Assembly (NCBI RefSeq): GCF_044792555.1
Contig: NZ_CP126238.1
Coordinates: 3,410,001-3,474,000, forward strand
DNA length: 64,000 bases
Reading direction: 5' to 3'
DNA from: Alicycliphilus denitrificans_A
GTDB lineage: Bacteria; Pseudomonadota; Gammaproteobacteria; Burkholderiales; Burkholderiaceae_C
Position numbers and translations under genes: made by a program. Positions 51,561 to 60,195 of the stretch are shown here, one piece after another (the stretch's first letter is position 1; every line of letters starts with the position of its first letter). Below the pieces are notes generated by a model. The model did not search any database. It was not told the origin of the DNA and saw nothing but the letters and a program-made list of their open reading frames with translations.

Positions 51561-52460
51561 ATGCGCATTCTGCTCACCGGCGGCACCGGCCTGATCGGCC
51601 GCGCCCTGTGCCAGCACTGGCACCAGCAAGGCCACCAGCTCTGGGTCTGGAGCCGCGACCCGCACCTGGTGCCCGCCCTGTGCAGCGGCGCGCAGGGCAT
51701 TGCCCACCCGCAGGAGCTCGACGGCGCCGCGCCGCTGGACGCCGTGGTAAACCTCGCGGGCGCGCCCATCGCCGACCGCCCCTGGAGCGCGGCGCGCCGC
51801 GAGCTGCTGTGGCGCAGCCGCGTGGACCTCACGCGCACGCTGGTGGACTGGATGGGCCGGCAGCCCACGCCGCCGCGCACGCTTCTTTCAGCATCCGCCG
51901 TGGGCTGGTACGGCGACCGCGGGGATGAGGCGCTGGACGAGAGCAGCCCGCCCGGGGGCCAGGACTTCGGCAGCCGCCTGTGCATGGCCTGGGAGCAGGA
52001 GGCCGCGCGCGCCGGGCAGGCCGGCACGCGCGTGGCCGTGCTGCGCATCGCCCCGGTGCTGGCGCCGCAGGGCGGCATGCTGGCACGGCTGCGGCTGCCG
52101 TTTCGCCTCGGGCTGGGGGGGCGGCTGGGCAGCGGCCAGCAATGGATGCCGTGGATCCACCTCGACGACCTCGTCGCCCTGTTCGACCACCTGTTGCGGC
52201 ACGCCGAGTGCAGCGGCGCCTTCAACGCCTGCGCACCCGAGGCGCTGCGCAATGCGGACTTCACCCGCGCCCTGGCGCGCGCCCTGCACCGCCCGGCCGC
52301 TCTGCCCGCCCCGGCCTGGGCGCTGCGCCTGGCCCTGGGCGAGATGGCCGTGCTGCTGCTGGGCGGCCAGCGCCTGGCGCCGCAGCGCACGCGCGCCGCG
52401 GGCTTTGCCTGGCGCTACCCGACACTCGCGCCCGCGCTGACGCAACTGCTGCAACCCTAG
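51561..52460 (+). CDS. TIGR01777-type epimerase (YfcH/SulA-like, extended SDR)
   Basis: 299-residue NAD(P)-binding protein. The Rossmann motif is LLTGGTGLIGRAL (residues 4-16); then VVNLAGAPIADRPWSAARR (about 61-79), LSASAVGWYGDRGDE (about 110-124) with the SDR Tyr, and the C-terminal DUF1731-like end RTRAAGFAWRYPTL. The substrate is not known. Family members accompany light-induced or oxidative-stress genes. AGGAG precedes the ATG. Last gene of the photoreceptor-headed set. Confidence 0.87.
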   Translation: MRILLTGGTGLIGRALCQHWHQQGHQLWVWSRDPHLVPALCSGAQGIAHPQELDGAAPLDAVVNLAGAPIADRPWSAARRELLWRSRVDLTRTLVDWMGRQPTPPRTLLSASAVGWYGDRGDEALDESSPPGGQDFGSRLCMAWEQEAARAGQAGTRVAVLRIAPVLAPQGGMLARLRLPFRLGLGGRLGSGQQWMPWIHLDDLVALFDHLLRHAECSGAFNACAPEALRNADFTRALARALHRPAALPAPAWALRLALGEMAVLLLGGQRLAPQRTRAAGFAWRYPTLAPALTQLLQP

Positions 52461-52487
52461 CCCTGCTTCTTGCAGCCGGCTGCGTCA

Positions 52488-52514
52488 GCGGCCTGGGAAA
52501 AATTCCCAGACCGC
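52488..52514. terminator. Hairpin between convergent epimerase and degQ genes
   Basis: GCGG-C-CTGGGAA, loop AAA, TTCCCAG-A-CCGC: an 11-base-pair stem with one mismatch. It has no T run on either strand. Its place between convergent genes suggests a shared transcript end. Confidence 0.4.
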
Positions 52515-52580
52515 ACCGGCCACGCTCGTGCGGACAGCGTCGCCGCACTTCAGTCCCCGTGCCCGCGGTTCACGCGGGGC

Positions 52581-54101
52581 TCATCCCAAGCGCACCGGCA
52601 CGAAGATCTTGTCGCCGTCACGCTCGATGAGCAGCGCCACCGACTTGCCCGCATGGGCGATGGCGGCGCACACCTGCTCCACGCCCCTGACCGGCGTGCC
52701 GTTGATGGCCAGCAGCACATCGCCGCTTTGCACGCCCGCCAGGGCAGCCGGGCCGCGCACGTCCTCAATCAGCAGGCCCTGGCCCTTGTCCACGCCGGCG
52801 GCGCGGGCTTCGTCGGGCTGCAGCGGTCGCAGCGTCAGGCCGAGCTGGCCCTTGCCCACGACCTCATCGCTGCCGGCGACCTTGGTGGTCTTGTCATTGG
52901 CGTTGCCCAGGGTGGCGGCCAGGGTTTCAGTGCGACCCTTGCGCCAGACCTCCATCTGCACCTTCGCGCCCGGGGCCTGCTGGCCGACATAGGCCGGCAG
53001 ATCACCCGAGGCCACGATGGGCTGGCCGTTGATCCTGAGGATCACGTCGCCCACGCGCAGCCCCGCCTTGTCGGCCGGTCCACCGGCATCGACATTGGCC
53101 ACCAGCGCGCCCTCGGGCCGGGGCAGCTTGAACGAGTCGGCAAAGGTCTGGTTGACCTCCTGCACCGCGACGCCCAGGCGTGCGTGCTCGACATGGCCCG
53201 TGCTCACGATCTGCCGCTCCACGCGCGTGGCAACCTCGATGGGGATGGCAAACGACAGGCCCTGGAACCCTCCCGAGCGGCTGTAGATCTGCGAGTTGAT
53301 GCCCACCACCTGGCCGCGCACGTTGAACAGCGGACCACCGGAATTGCCGGGGTTGACCGCGGCATCGGTCTGGATGAAAGGCACGTAGCTGTCATCGGGC
53401 AGCGAGCGGCCCTTGGCGCTCACCACGCCGGCGGTGACGCTGTTTTCAAAGCCGAAGGGCGAGCCTATGGCCAGCACCCAGTCGCCCACCTTTAGGTCGT
53501 TCGAGTTGCCCAGCTTCACCGTGGGCAGGTCATGGGCGTCGATCTTGAGCACGGCAATGTCGGTCTTGGGATCCATGCCCAACACCTTGGCGCGGAACTC
53601 GCGCCGGTCGGTGAGCTTCACGGTCACGTCGCTGGCGCCCTGGACCACATGGGCGTTGGTCAGGACGATGCCGTTGGGGTCGATGATGAAGCCCGAGCCC
53701 TCACCGCGCATGGGTACGTTGCGCTGGCCCGGCCCGCCCATGTCGGGTACGGGTATGCCAAAGCGACGGAAAAATTCGAAGAACGGGTCGTTCGGGTCCA
53801 GGCCCTGGGCGCCGCGCTGGCGCGCTGTGGGGCTGCCAGCGCCGTCGTCGCCCGAGACCTTGCGCATCCCGCTGACGCTGATATTCACCACGGCCGGGCC
53901 GTACTGTGCAGTGATGGCCGAAAAGTCGGGTAACGCGACGGGGGCGGGAGCCGTGGCCGGCGCTGGGGCAGCCGCAACCGCCGCGGCCTGCTGCGCGCGC
54001 GCCTCATGCGCGGTGATCAAGCCCGCACCCGTGGCGCCCAGGGCGCCTGCGGCTACCAGGGCCAGGACGAGGCGGCGGGGAGAGGTGAGTAAGGTGTTCA
54101 T
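52581..54101 (-). CDS. degQ: Periplasmic serine protease of the DegP/DegQ/MucD family
   Basis: 506-residue HtrA protease. A signal peptide ends near residue 36 (TAHEARAQQ). The catalytic triad is visible: His in IVLTNAHVVQGA, Asp in KTDIAVLKID, and Ser in NPGNSGGPLFN. Two PDZ domains follow (about 285-375 and 410-506). Length and two PDZ domains fit DegP/MucD. ATG at 54101 gives the signal peptide. It lies 148 bases after the EAL gene on the same strand. Confidence 0.92.
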   Translation of the reverse strand: MNTLLTSPRRLVLALVAAGALGATGAGLITAHEARAQQAAAVAAAPAPATAPAPVALPDFSAITAQYGPAVVNISVSGMRKVSGDDGAGSPTARQRGAQGLDPNDPFFEFFRRFGIPVPDMGGPGQRNVPMRGEGSGFIIDPNGIVLTNAHVVQGASDVTVKLTDRREFRAKVLGMDPKTDIAVLKIDAHDLPTVKLGNSNDLKVGDWVLAIGSPFGFENSVTAGVVSAKGRSLPDDSYVPFIQTDAAVNPGNSGGPLFNVRGQVVGINSQIYSRSGGFQGLSFAIPIEVATRVERQIVSTGHVEHARLGVAVQEVNQTFADSFKLPRPEGALVANVDAGGPADKAGLRVGDVILRINGQPIVASGDLPAYVGQQAPGAKVQMEVWRKGRTETLAATLGNANDKTTKVAGSDEVVGKGQLGLTLRPLQPDEARAAGVDKGQGLLIEDVRGPAALAGVQSGDVLLAINGTPVRGVEQVCAAIAHAGKSVALLIERDGDKIFVPVRLG

Positions 54102-54249
54102 GGTCTGCCTTTCCAAAGCGGGAACGCTGATGGAACGCAGTGTGGACACGCCGGCTTAGATGATTCTTAAGACACCCACCAGGGCATTCGCCATCGCGGC
54201 TGGCCGGCCGGCACGCCCCCGGGCGCCTGCCCGGGCGACGCAGATGGCA

Positions 54250-55044
54250 TTAGCACGCGAGCGCAACCGGCGCGTCCACATCCTCAGCGGGCCAATGCAC
54301 CTGCGGCAACTCCTCAAACGCCGGCCGTGCGAACATGTAACCCTGGAAGTAGTAGATGCCGAAGGAGCGCAGCGACCGGTATTCGGCTAAGGTCTCGATG
54401 CCTTCGGCCACCACTTCAATGTTCAAGGCCTTGCACACGCCCATGATCCCCTGGACGATCGCCTGGCGCACCGGGTCGGCGTCGATCTGGCGCACCAGCT
54501 CCATGTCCAGCTTGATGATGTCGGGCTGGAATTCGGCCAGCAGGTTGAGCCCCGCGTAGCCGGCGCCGAAATCGTCGATCGCCGTCTTGAAGCCCTGGCG
54601 GCGGTACTCCTGGATGATGCGCTTGAGGTGCTCCTTGTCCACCACCTTCTCGTTTTCCGTGATCTCGAAGATCAGGCGCTCGGTGGGGAACTGGTGCCGC
54701 CGCGCGGCCTCCAGCGTGGCGCGTATGCAGGTGGCCGCCTCGTAGACCGCGTTGGGCAGGAAGTTGATGCTCACATGGCTGTCCACGCCCAGCCGCGCGG
54801 CCAGGTCCACGGCCTTGACGCGGCAGGCCTGGTCGAACTGGTAGCGGTTGTCTTCCGTGACCCGGCCCAGCACCTGCGCCGCCCCGCCGCCATCGAGCCC
54901 GCGCGCCAGGGCCTCGTAGGCAAACACCGTGCGGGTGCGCATGTCCACGATGGGCTGGAAGGCCATGCTGAATTCGATGCCCAGCGGCGGCCGGTCCTGG
55001 CAGGCCCGGCAGGGCGGAATGGGCGATGGCGCGGTTGTGCTCAT
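54250..55044 (-). CDS. EAL-domain cyclic-di-GMP phosphodiesterase
   Basis: 264-residue single-domain protein. The EAL motif is in VFAYEALARG (about residues 39-48). The other conserved sites are present: NFLPNA, ITENE, DDFGAGYAGLN, KLDMELV and EGIET, so it should hydrolyse c-di-GMP to pGpG. There is no GGDEF, PAS or membrane part. A CRACQ pair at the N-terminus (about 13-17) may bind metal or sense redox. It lies 5 bases after the LysR gene and is probably cotranscribed with it. Confidence 0.9.
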   Translation of the reverse strand: MSTTAPSPIPPCRACQDRPPLGIEFSMAFQPIVDMRTRTVFAYEALARGLDGGGAAQVLGRVTEDNRYQFDQACRVKAVDLAARLGVDSHVSINFLPNAVYEAATCIRATLEAARRHQFPTERLIFEITENEKVVDKEHLKRIIQEYRRQGFKTAIDDFGAGYAGLNLLAEFQPDIIKLDMELVRQIDADPVRQAIVQGIMGVCKALNIEVVAEGIETLAEYRSLRSFGIYYFQGYMFARPAFEELPQVHWPAEDVDAPVALAC

Positions 55045-55049
55045 GGGGC

Positions 55050-55991
55050 TTATCGTAAGGCACCGGGCGCCGCCGCGCCCGCGCCGCCCGGCGCCGCCAG
55101 CGCCAGGGCCGGGGCCGCCTGCAGCAGGGCTTCCAGCCGCTCGATGCGGTGGCGGTGCGGCGTGGTGATGGCATAGAAATGCTCATGCAACTGCGGGCAT
55201 TGCCCCACGATGCACAGCAGGCCGCTGCGCAGCTCGTCCTGCACCACCACCTCGGGCAGCACGGCCAGCCAGCCGCTGTCGCGCGCGATCAGGCGCAGCA
55301 TGGCCATGTCGTCCACCTCGGCGCGCACCTGGGGCTGGACCTGCGCGGCCATGCACAGGGCGTCGAACTGCGAGCGCACGGCATGGCGCGGCCCCGGCAG
55401 GGCGATGTCCAGCCCGCCCAGGTCCTGCGGCACGCGCAGGCGCTGCCCGCCCCAGCGCCGCGCCGGGCCGATCAGGGAAATCGGCTGGCTGCCCAGGAAG
55501 CGGCTGTGCAGCGGGCGCCGGGGGTCGGCAGCCACGGCCTCGTTGGCCAGCACCAGGTCCAGCTGGTGCTCGGCCAGGCGTTCGAGCAAATGCTCCAGCG
55601 GACCGGACTCCAGCGTCAGGGCCACCGCGGCATCGCCCAGCAGGGGCCGGAACAGGTTTTCCTGGTAATTGCGCGACATGGTGGCCACGCTGCCGATGCG
55701 CAGGCGCACCACGCCCTCGCTGCGCCCCTGCAGCCGCCCAAGCATTTCCTGGCCCAGGCCGAAGATGTTCTCGGCATAGGCCTGCACCAGATGGCCGGTT
55801 TCCGTCAGCACCAGGCGCCGGCCCTCGCGCACGAACAGCGCCTCGCCCAGGCGCTCCTCCAGTTGCCGGATCTGCGCCGACAGCGAGGACTGCGAGGTAT
55901 GCAGCTCCTGCGCGGCGCGCGTCAGATGGCCCAGGCGCGCGACACGCCAGAAATAGAACAGGTGATGGAAGTTGAGTTGCTCAAGCTGCAC
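55050..55991 (-). CDS. LysR-family regulator divergent from dabBA (NhaR-like HTH)
   Basis: 313-residue regulator. The HTH is in FHHLFYFWRVARLGHLTRAAQELHTSQSSLSAQIRQLEERLG (about residues 8-50), the NhaR-like version with FWRVA. A LysR effector domain follows (about 92-290). Start codon GTG at 55991. It faces dabB across a 98-base gap holding a nested palindrome, so it most likely controls inorganic-carbon uptake, perhaps in response to low CO2 or a metabolite (inference). Confidence 0.88.
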   Translation of the reverse strand: MQLEQLNFHHLFYFWRVARLGHLTRAAQELHTSQSSLSAQIRQLEERLGEALFVREGRRLVLTETGHLVQAYAENIFGLGQEMLGRLQGRSEGVVRLRIGSVATMSRNYQENLFRPLLGDAAVALTLESGPLEHLLERLAEHQLDLVLANEAVAADPRRPLHSRFLGSQPISLIGPARRWGGQRLRVPQDLGGLDIALPGPRHAVRSQFDALCMAAQVQPQVRAEVDDMAMLRLIARDSGWLAVLPEVVVQDELRSGLLCIVGQCPQLHEHFYAITTPHRHRIERLEALLQAAPALALAAPGGAGAAAPGALR

Positions 55992-55992
55992 T

Positions 55993-56040
55993 GTTCTATT
56001 TTATGAATTGATTTGTTTTTATCAATGTATTTTACAGAAC
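55993..56040. promoter_or_regulatory. Nested palindromic LysR operator between the LysR gene and dabB
   Basis: The inner repeat ATTGAT-N8-ATCAAT (56007-56026) contains the LysR T-N11-A form. The outer repeat GTTCT (55993-55997) and AGAAC (56036-56040) has exactly the same centre (56016.5). A TTGACA -35-like box (56045-56050) for dabB follows. The inner spacer is T-rich. Confidence 0.65.
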
Positions 56041-56089
56041 GTATTTGACACTGCAACATGGCGTCCGCTGACCTCCACACCGAACGCCC

Positions 56090-57637
56090 ATGTCTTCCCT
56101 CCCCCTCCTCCCCCTGGCCCCCGCCGCCCTGATGGCGGCGGCGCTCCTGCTTCTTTGCCTGCCCGGGGCGGGCCGCCAGCCCTGGCGCCTCTTCATGCCG
56201 CTGTGCGCACTGGCCCTGCTGGCCAGCCTGCCGGGCGCCTGGCCCGGCGCACAGCCCGCGCTGCCCGCATCGGCCTGGCTGGCGCTGACGCCGCTGGGCG
56301 GCGTGCTGGCCGCGCTGGTGCAACTGCTGGGCACGGTGATCGGCGCTTTTTCGGCGCGCTACCTCGACGGCGAGGCCGGCCAGCAGCGCTACGCCGCCGC
56401 CCTGGCGGGCGTGCTGGCCGCCGTGCACGCCCTGCTGCTGGCCGACCACTGGCTGGTGCTGGTCCCCGCCTGGGCCCTGGTGGGCGTGGCGCTGCAGCAC
56501 CTGCTGTGCTTCTACCCAGAACGCCCCTTCGCCCGCCTGGCGGCGCACAAGAAGCATCTGGCCGACCGCCTGGCCGACGCCCTGCTGCTCGCCGCGGCCG
56601 GCCTGGCCTGGTCCGCGACGGGCAGCGGCTCCTTGAGCGATCTGGCCGTCCACGTGGCCGCCCAGGGCGCTGGCGCCGCCCTGCAGGCCAGCGCCCTGTG
56701 CCTGGCGCTGGCCGTGGTGCTGCGCACGGCTCTGCTGCCGGTGCACGGCTGGCTGATCCAGGTCATGGAGGCGCCCACCCCCGTCTCCGCGCTGCTGCAT
56801 GCCGGCGTGGTCAACCTCGGCGGCTTCGTGCTGATCCGCTTTGCCACGCTGCTCGAACACGCCCCCGCCGCGCGCTGGCTGCTGGTGACCCTGGGCCTGG
56901 CCACGGCCGTGCTGGCCGGGCTGATCATGCTCACACGCATCACCATCAAGGTGCGGCTGGCCTGGTCCACCGTGGCGCAGATGGGCTTCATGGTCATGGA
57001 GTGCGGCCTGGGGCTGTACACCCTGGCCGCCCTGCACCTGCTCGGGCACTCGCTGTACAAGGCGCACCACTTCCTGTCGGCCTCTAGCGCCGTGCGCGCC
57101 ACGCGCCTGCAGGCCCTGCATGCGGGCGCCACCGCCCACCCCGCCAGCCTGCTGCTCGCCCCGCTGGGCGCGGCGGCCACGCTGGCGCTGCTGCAGGCCG
57201 CCCTGGGCAGCGCGCCCTGGCCCTGGTGGTGGACCGCGCTGCTGGCCCTGGCCTGGGCACCGCTGCTGTGGCTGGCACGCACGGACACGAGCGCCGCGCT
57301 GCTGCGCCCGGCCGCCGCCGGGCTGGCCATGACCGCCGGCCTGGGCGCCGCGGCCCTGCTGGCCCACACCCTGCCGCTGGGCCTGCGCGACGCCCCCGCC
57401 AGCGCGCCCGGCCTGCTGGCCCTGCTGGGCCTGGCCGTGCTCTATGCGAGCCTGGCCTGGCTGCAATGGCGCCCGCACGCCCTGGCCGGCTGGCGGCGCT
57501 GGAGCTATGCCGGCTTTTATGTCGACGAGTACTACACCCGGCTGGCCCTGCGGCTGTGGCCTGCCCACCGGGCACTGACGCCCGCCGCTGCCGCGCCCTT
57601 GCCGATGCGCACCTGGGCCGCGGCCCGCCCCCACTAA
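56090..57637 (+). CDS. dabB: Inorganic-carbon uptake subunit DabB (NuoL-like membrane protein)
   Basis: 515-residue membrane protein with about 13 predicted spans, related to the proton-pumping subunits of complex I. Conserved charged or polar sites in helices include EAPTPVSALLHAGVVNLGG (about residues 223-241), TRITIKVRLAWSTVAQMGFM (about 284-303) and LHLLGHSLYKAHHFLSAS (about 316-333). With DabA it makes a DAB-type pump that couples the proton gradient to one-way CO2 hydration. It precedes dabA by 18 bases. No other complex I genes are near, confirming that this is not nuo. Confidence 0.9.
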   Translation: MSSLPLLPLAPAALMAAALLLLCLPGAGRQPWRLFMPLCALALLASLPGAWPGAQPALPASAWLALTPLGGVLAALVQLLGTVIGAFSARYLDGEAGQQRYAAALAGVLAAVHALLLADHWLVLVPAWALVGVALQHLLCFYPERPFARLAAHKKHLADRLADALLLAAAGLAWSATGSGSLSDLAVHVAAQGAGAALQASALCLALAVVLRTALLPVHGWLIQVMEAPTPVSALLHAGVVNLGGFVLIRFATLLEHAPAARWLLVTLGLATAVLAGLIMLTRITIKVRLAWSTVAQMGFMVMECGLGLYTLAALHLLGHSLYKAHHFLSASSAVRATRLQALHAGATAHPASLLLAPLGAAATLALLQAALGSAPWPWWWTALLALAWAPLLWLARTDTSAALLRPAAAGLAMTAGLGAAALLAHTLPLGLRDAPASAPGLLALLGLAVLYASLAWLQWRPHALAGWRRWSYAGFYVDEYYTRLALRLWPAHRALTPAAAAPLPMRTWAAARPH

Positions 57638-57655
57638 ACCCCGGAGCCCTGCACC

Positions 57656-60190
57656 ATGCCCACCCTCGCCCCTTTTCCCGAAGCTCCTGCCGCGGCGCCT
57701 GCACACGCCGGGCACGCCGCCTGGCAGGCCCGCGTGGAGTCCGCCTGCGCGCAGGCCTGCCAGGCCATTGCGCCCGCCTGGCCGCTGGACCGCGCCATCG
57801 CCGTGAACCCGCACTGGGAGCGCGCCCACCTGCCGCTGCGCCGCGTGGCCGCGCGCATGGCCGTGCTGGGCCGCATCCAGGTGTTGGCGCCGCGCAGCCT
57901 GCTGCGCCAGGCCTGGCAGCAAGGCCGCATCCAGGCCGCCGACCTGGCCCATGCGCGGGCGCAACTGCCGTCCGCGCTGGCCGCGCCCTGGACGCCGGAG
58001 CGCCTGCAGCACATCCTGGAGACGGAACTGCAGACGCCGCAACTGCCGCTGCTCATCGACCTGCTGGACCAGGACCCGCAGCGCCACACCCGCCTGCCCT
58101 GGCGGCAGGCCATCACGCACCAGGTCAGCCAGACCTGCGCGGCCTATTTCGACACCCGGCAGGCCGACTGGCAGCCCGAGCGCCGCCAGGGCCTGTACGC
58201 CTTCTGGCGCGACACCCTGCGCCACGACCACGGCATCGGCACGCTGATGGGCCTGCCCGGCCTGGGCCGGGCCCTGGGCGCCCTGCCCGCCACGCGGCAG
58301 GACGCCGAGCGCTGGGTGCTCGAGCGCCTGCAACTGCCCCCCGCCGTCTGGGCCGACTACCTGGAGGCCGTGCTGCTCACGGTGAACGGCTGGGCCTCGT
58401 GGTGCGCCTACCTGCGCTGGCAGGCCGGCCTGGAAGGCCGCGCCGACGAACACCTGCGCGAGCTGCTGGCCATCCGCCTGGCCTGGGGCGCGCTCCTGCT
58501 GGACGGCCAGGACGATGCCGCCACGCGCCAGGCCTTCGCCACGCTGCAGCAGGCCTGGCGCCAGGCCCCGGCCCTGCTCGCGCAGTGCGAGGACGAACTG
58601 CACGCCGACGAGATCTGGCAGGCGGCGCTGGAGGCCGGCTACCAGCGGGAGCTGGCCGCGCGCCTGGCCGGCGCCCGGCCGCCGGCCGGCGCACAGCCCG
58701 CGCCCCAGGTGCAGGCGGCCTTTTGCATCGACGTGCGCAGCGAACCCCTGCGCCGCGCCCTGGAGAGCGCCCACCCCGGCCTCCAGACCCTGGGCTTTGC
58801 CGGTTTCTTCGGCCTGCCCGTGGCCTACACGCCGCTGGGCACGGCGGCCCGGCGCCCCCAGCTGCCCGGCCTGCTGGCGCCCGCGCTGGAGCTGACGGAG
58901 CAGATCATCCCCGCCACCGGCGCGCCGGACCCGGCCGGGCAGGATGCCGCACGCCAGGCCCGGCACGACCGCCTGGCCCTGGCGCAGCAGTGGCTGGGCG
59001 CCAGCCGCTGGCCGGGGGCGGCGTTCTCCTTCGTGGAGGCCGCGGGCGTGGGCTACCTGGGCGCGCTGGGGCAGTGGCTGCGCCCCTCGGCCGCGCCGCG
59101 CGCCAGCGACGACCACGCCGGCCTGCCCACCCGCCTGCGCCCCCTGTGCCGCCCCGGGCTGCACGGGCTGGCGCTGGAGGACAAGGTGGCGCTGGCCGCC
59201 CGCGTGCTCCAGGCCATGGGGCTGGCGCAGGGCCTGGCGCCGCTGGTGCTGTTCGTGGGCCATGGCAGCCAGACGCGCAACAACGCCCAGGCCGCCGCCC
59301 TGGACTGCGGCGCCTGCTGCGGCCAGACGGGCGAGGCCAATGCGCGCGCCCTGGCGCGACTGCTCAACGAGGACGCCGTGCGCGCCGCACTGGCGCGGCA
59401 GGGCATCGCCATCCCGGCGGACACCTGGTTCGTCGGCGCCCTGCACAACACCACGACCGACGAGATCGAGGGCTTCGACCTGGACCTCCTGCCCGGCGCC
59501 GCACGCGCGCGCTGGCAGGCGCTGCTGCCCGCGCTGCAGCAGGCGGGCGCCCAGGTGCGGCGCGAGCGCGCCCCCCGCCTGGGCCTGGACCCGCAGCAGG
59601 CGCCGGAGCGCCTGCTGGCGCAGTTGCGCCGCCGCGCCAACGATGGCGCGCAGAACCGCCCCGAATGGGGCCTGGCGGGCAACGCCGCCTTCCTCATCGC
59701 GCCGCGCTGGCGCAGCCAGGGGGTGGACCTGCAGGGGCGCAGCTTCCTGCACGACTACGACGCGCGCCAGGACCCCGCAGGCGCCCTGCTGGAGCAACTG
59801 ATGACCGCGCCCATGCTGGTCACGCACTGGATCAACTGGCAGTACCACGCCAGCACCTGCGACCCCGAGCGCCTGGGCAGCGGCAACAAGCTGCTGCACA
59901 ACGTGGTGGGCGGGCACATCGGCGTGTTCGAGGGCAATGGCGGCGACCTGCGCATCGGGCTGTCGCGCCAGTCGCTGCACGACGGCACGCGCTGGGTGCA
60001 CGAGCCGCTGCGGCTGACGGTGGCCATCGACGCGCCGGCCGCCGCCATCGAGCGCGTGCTGGGCGCGCACGCGGTGGTGCGCCAGTTGGTAGACAACGGC
60101 TGGCTGCACCTGTGGCGCTGGGCCGAGGACGGCCGGCTGCGGCGCTACGCGCAGGGCCAGTGGCAGGACCTGCCCTGGGCAGGTGCCTGA
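57656..60190 (+). CDS. dabA: Inorganic-carbon uptake subunit DabA (UPF0753/DUF2309, carbonic anhydrase-like)
   Basis: 844-residue cytoplasmic or peripheral membrane protein. The zinc site known from Halothiobacillus DabA is present: C357 and D359 in FCIDVRSE, H536 in LFVGHGSQT and C551 in DCGACCGQ; the His-to-Cys distance of 15 is kept. With DabB it forms an energy-coupled CO2-hydrating system that concentrates bicarbonate. The N-terminal PHWE-type motif NPHWERAHLP is at about residue 51. It is convergent with the GST gene, 5 bases apart. No carboxysome or RuBisCO genes are in the window. Confidence 0.92.
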   Translation: MPTLAPFPEAPAAAPAHAGHAAWQARVESACAQACQAIAPAWPLDRAIAVNPHWERAHLPLRRVAARMAVLGRIQVLAPRSLLRQAWQQGRIQAADLAHARAQLPSALAAPWTPERLQHILETELQTPQLPLLIDLLDQDPQRHTRLPWRQAITHQVSQTCAAYFDTRQADWQPERRQGLYAFWRDTLRHDHGIGTLMGLPGLGRALGALPATRQDAERWVLERLQLPPAVWADYLEAVLLTVNGWASWCAYLRWQAGLEGRADEHLRELLAIRLAWGALLLDGQDDAATRQAFATLQQAWRQAPALLAQCEDELHADEIWQAALEAGYQRELAARLAGARPPAGAQPAPQVQAAFCIDVRSEPLRRALESAHPGLQTLGFAGFFGLPVAYTPLGTAARRPQLPGLLAPALELTEQIIPATGAPDPAGQDAARQARHDRLALAQQWLGASRWPGAAFSFVEAAGVGYLGALGQWLRPSAAPRASDDHAGLPTRLRPLCRPGLHGLALEDKVALAARVLQAMGLAQGLAPLVLFVGHGSQTRNNAQAAALDCGACCGQTGEANARALARLLNEDAVRAALARQGIAIPADTWFVGALHNTTTDEIEGFDLDLLPGAARARWQALLPALQQAGAQVRRERAPRLGLDPQQAPERLLAQLRRRANDGAQNRPEWGLAGNAAFLIAPRWRSQGVDLQGRSFLHDYDARQDPAGALLEQLMTAPMLVTHWINWQYHASTCDPERLGSGNKLLHNVVGGHIGVFEGNGGDLRIGLSRQSLHDGTRWVHEPLRLTVAIDAPAAAIERVLGAHAVVRQLVDNGWLHLWRWAEDGRLRRYAQGQWQDLPWAGA

Positions 60191-60195
60191 GGCCG

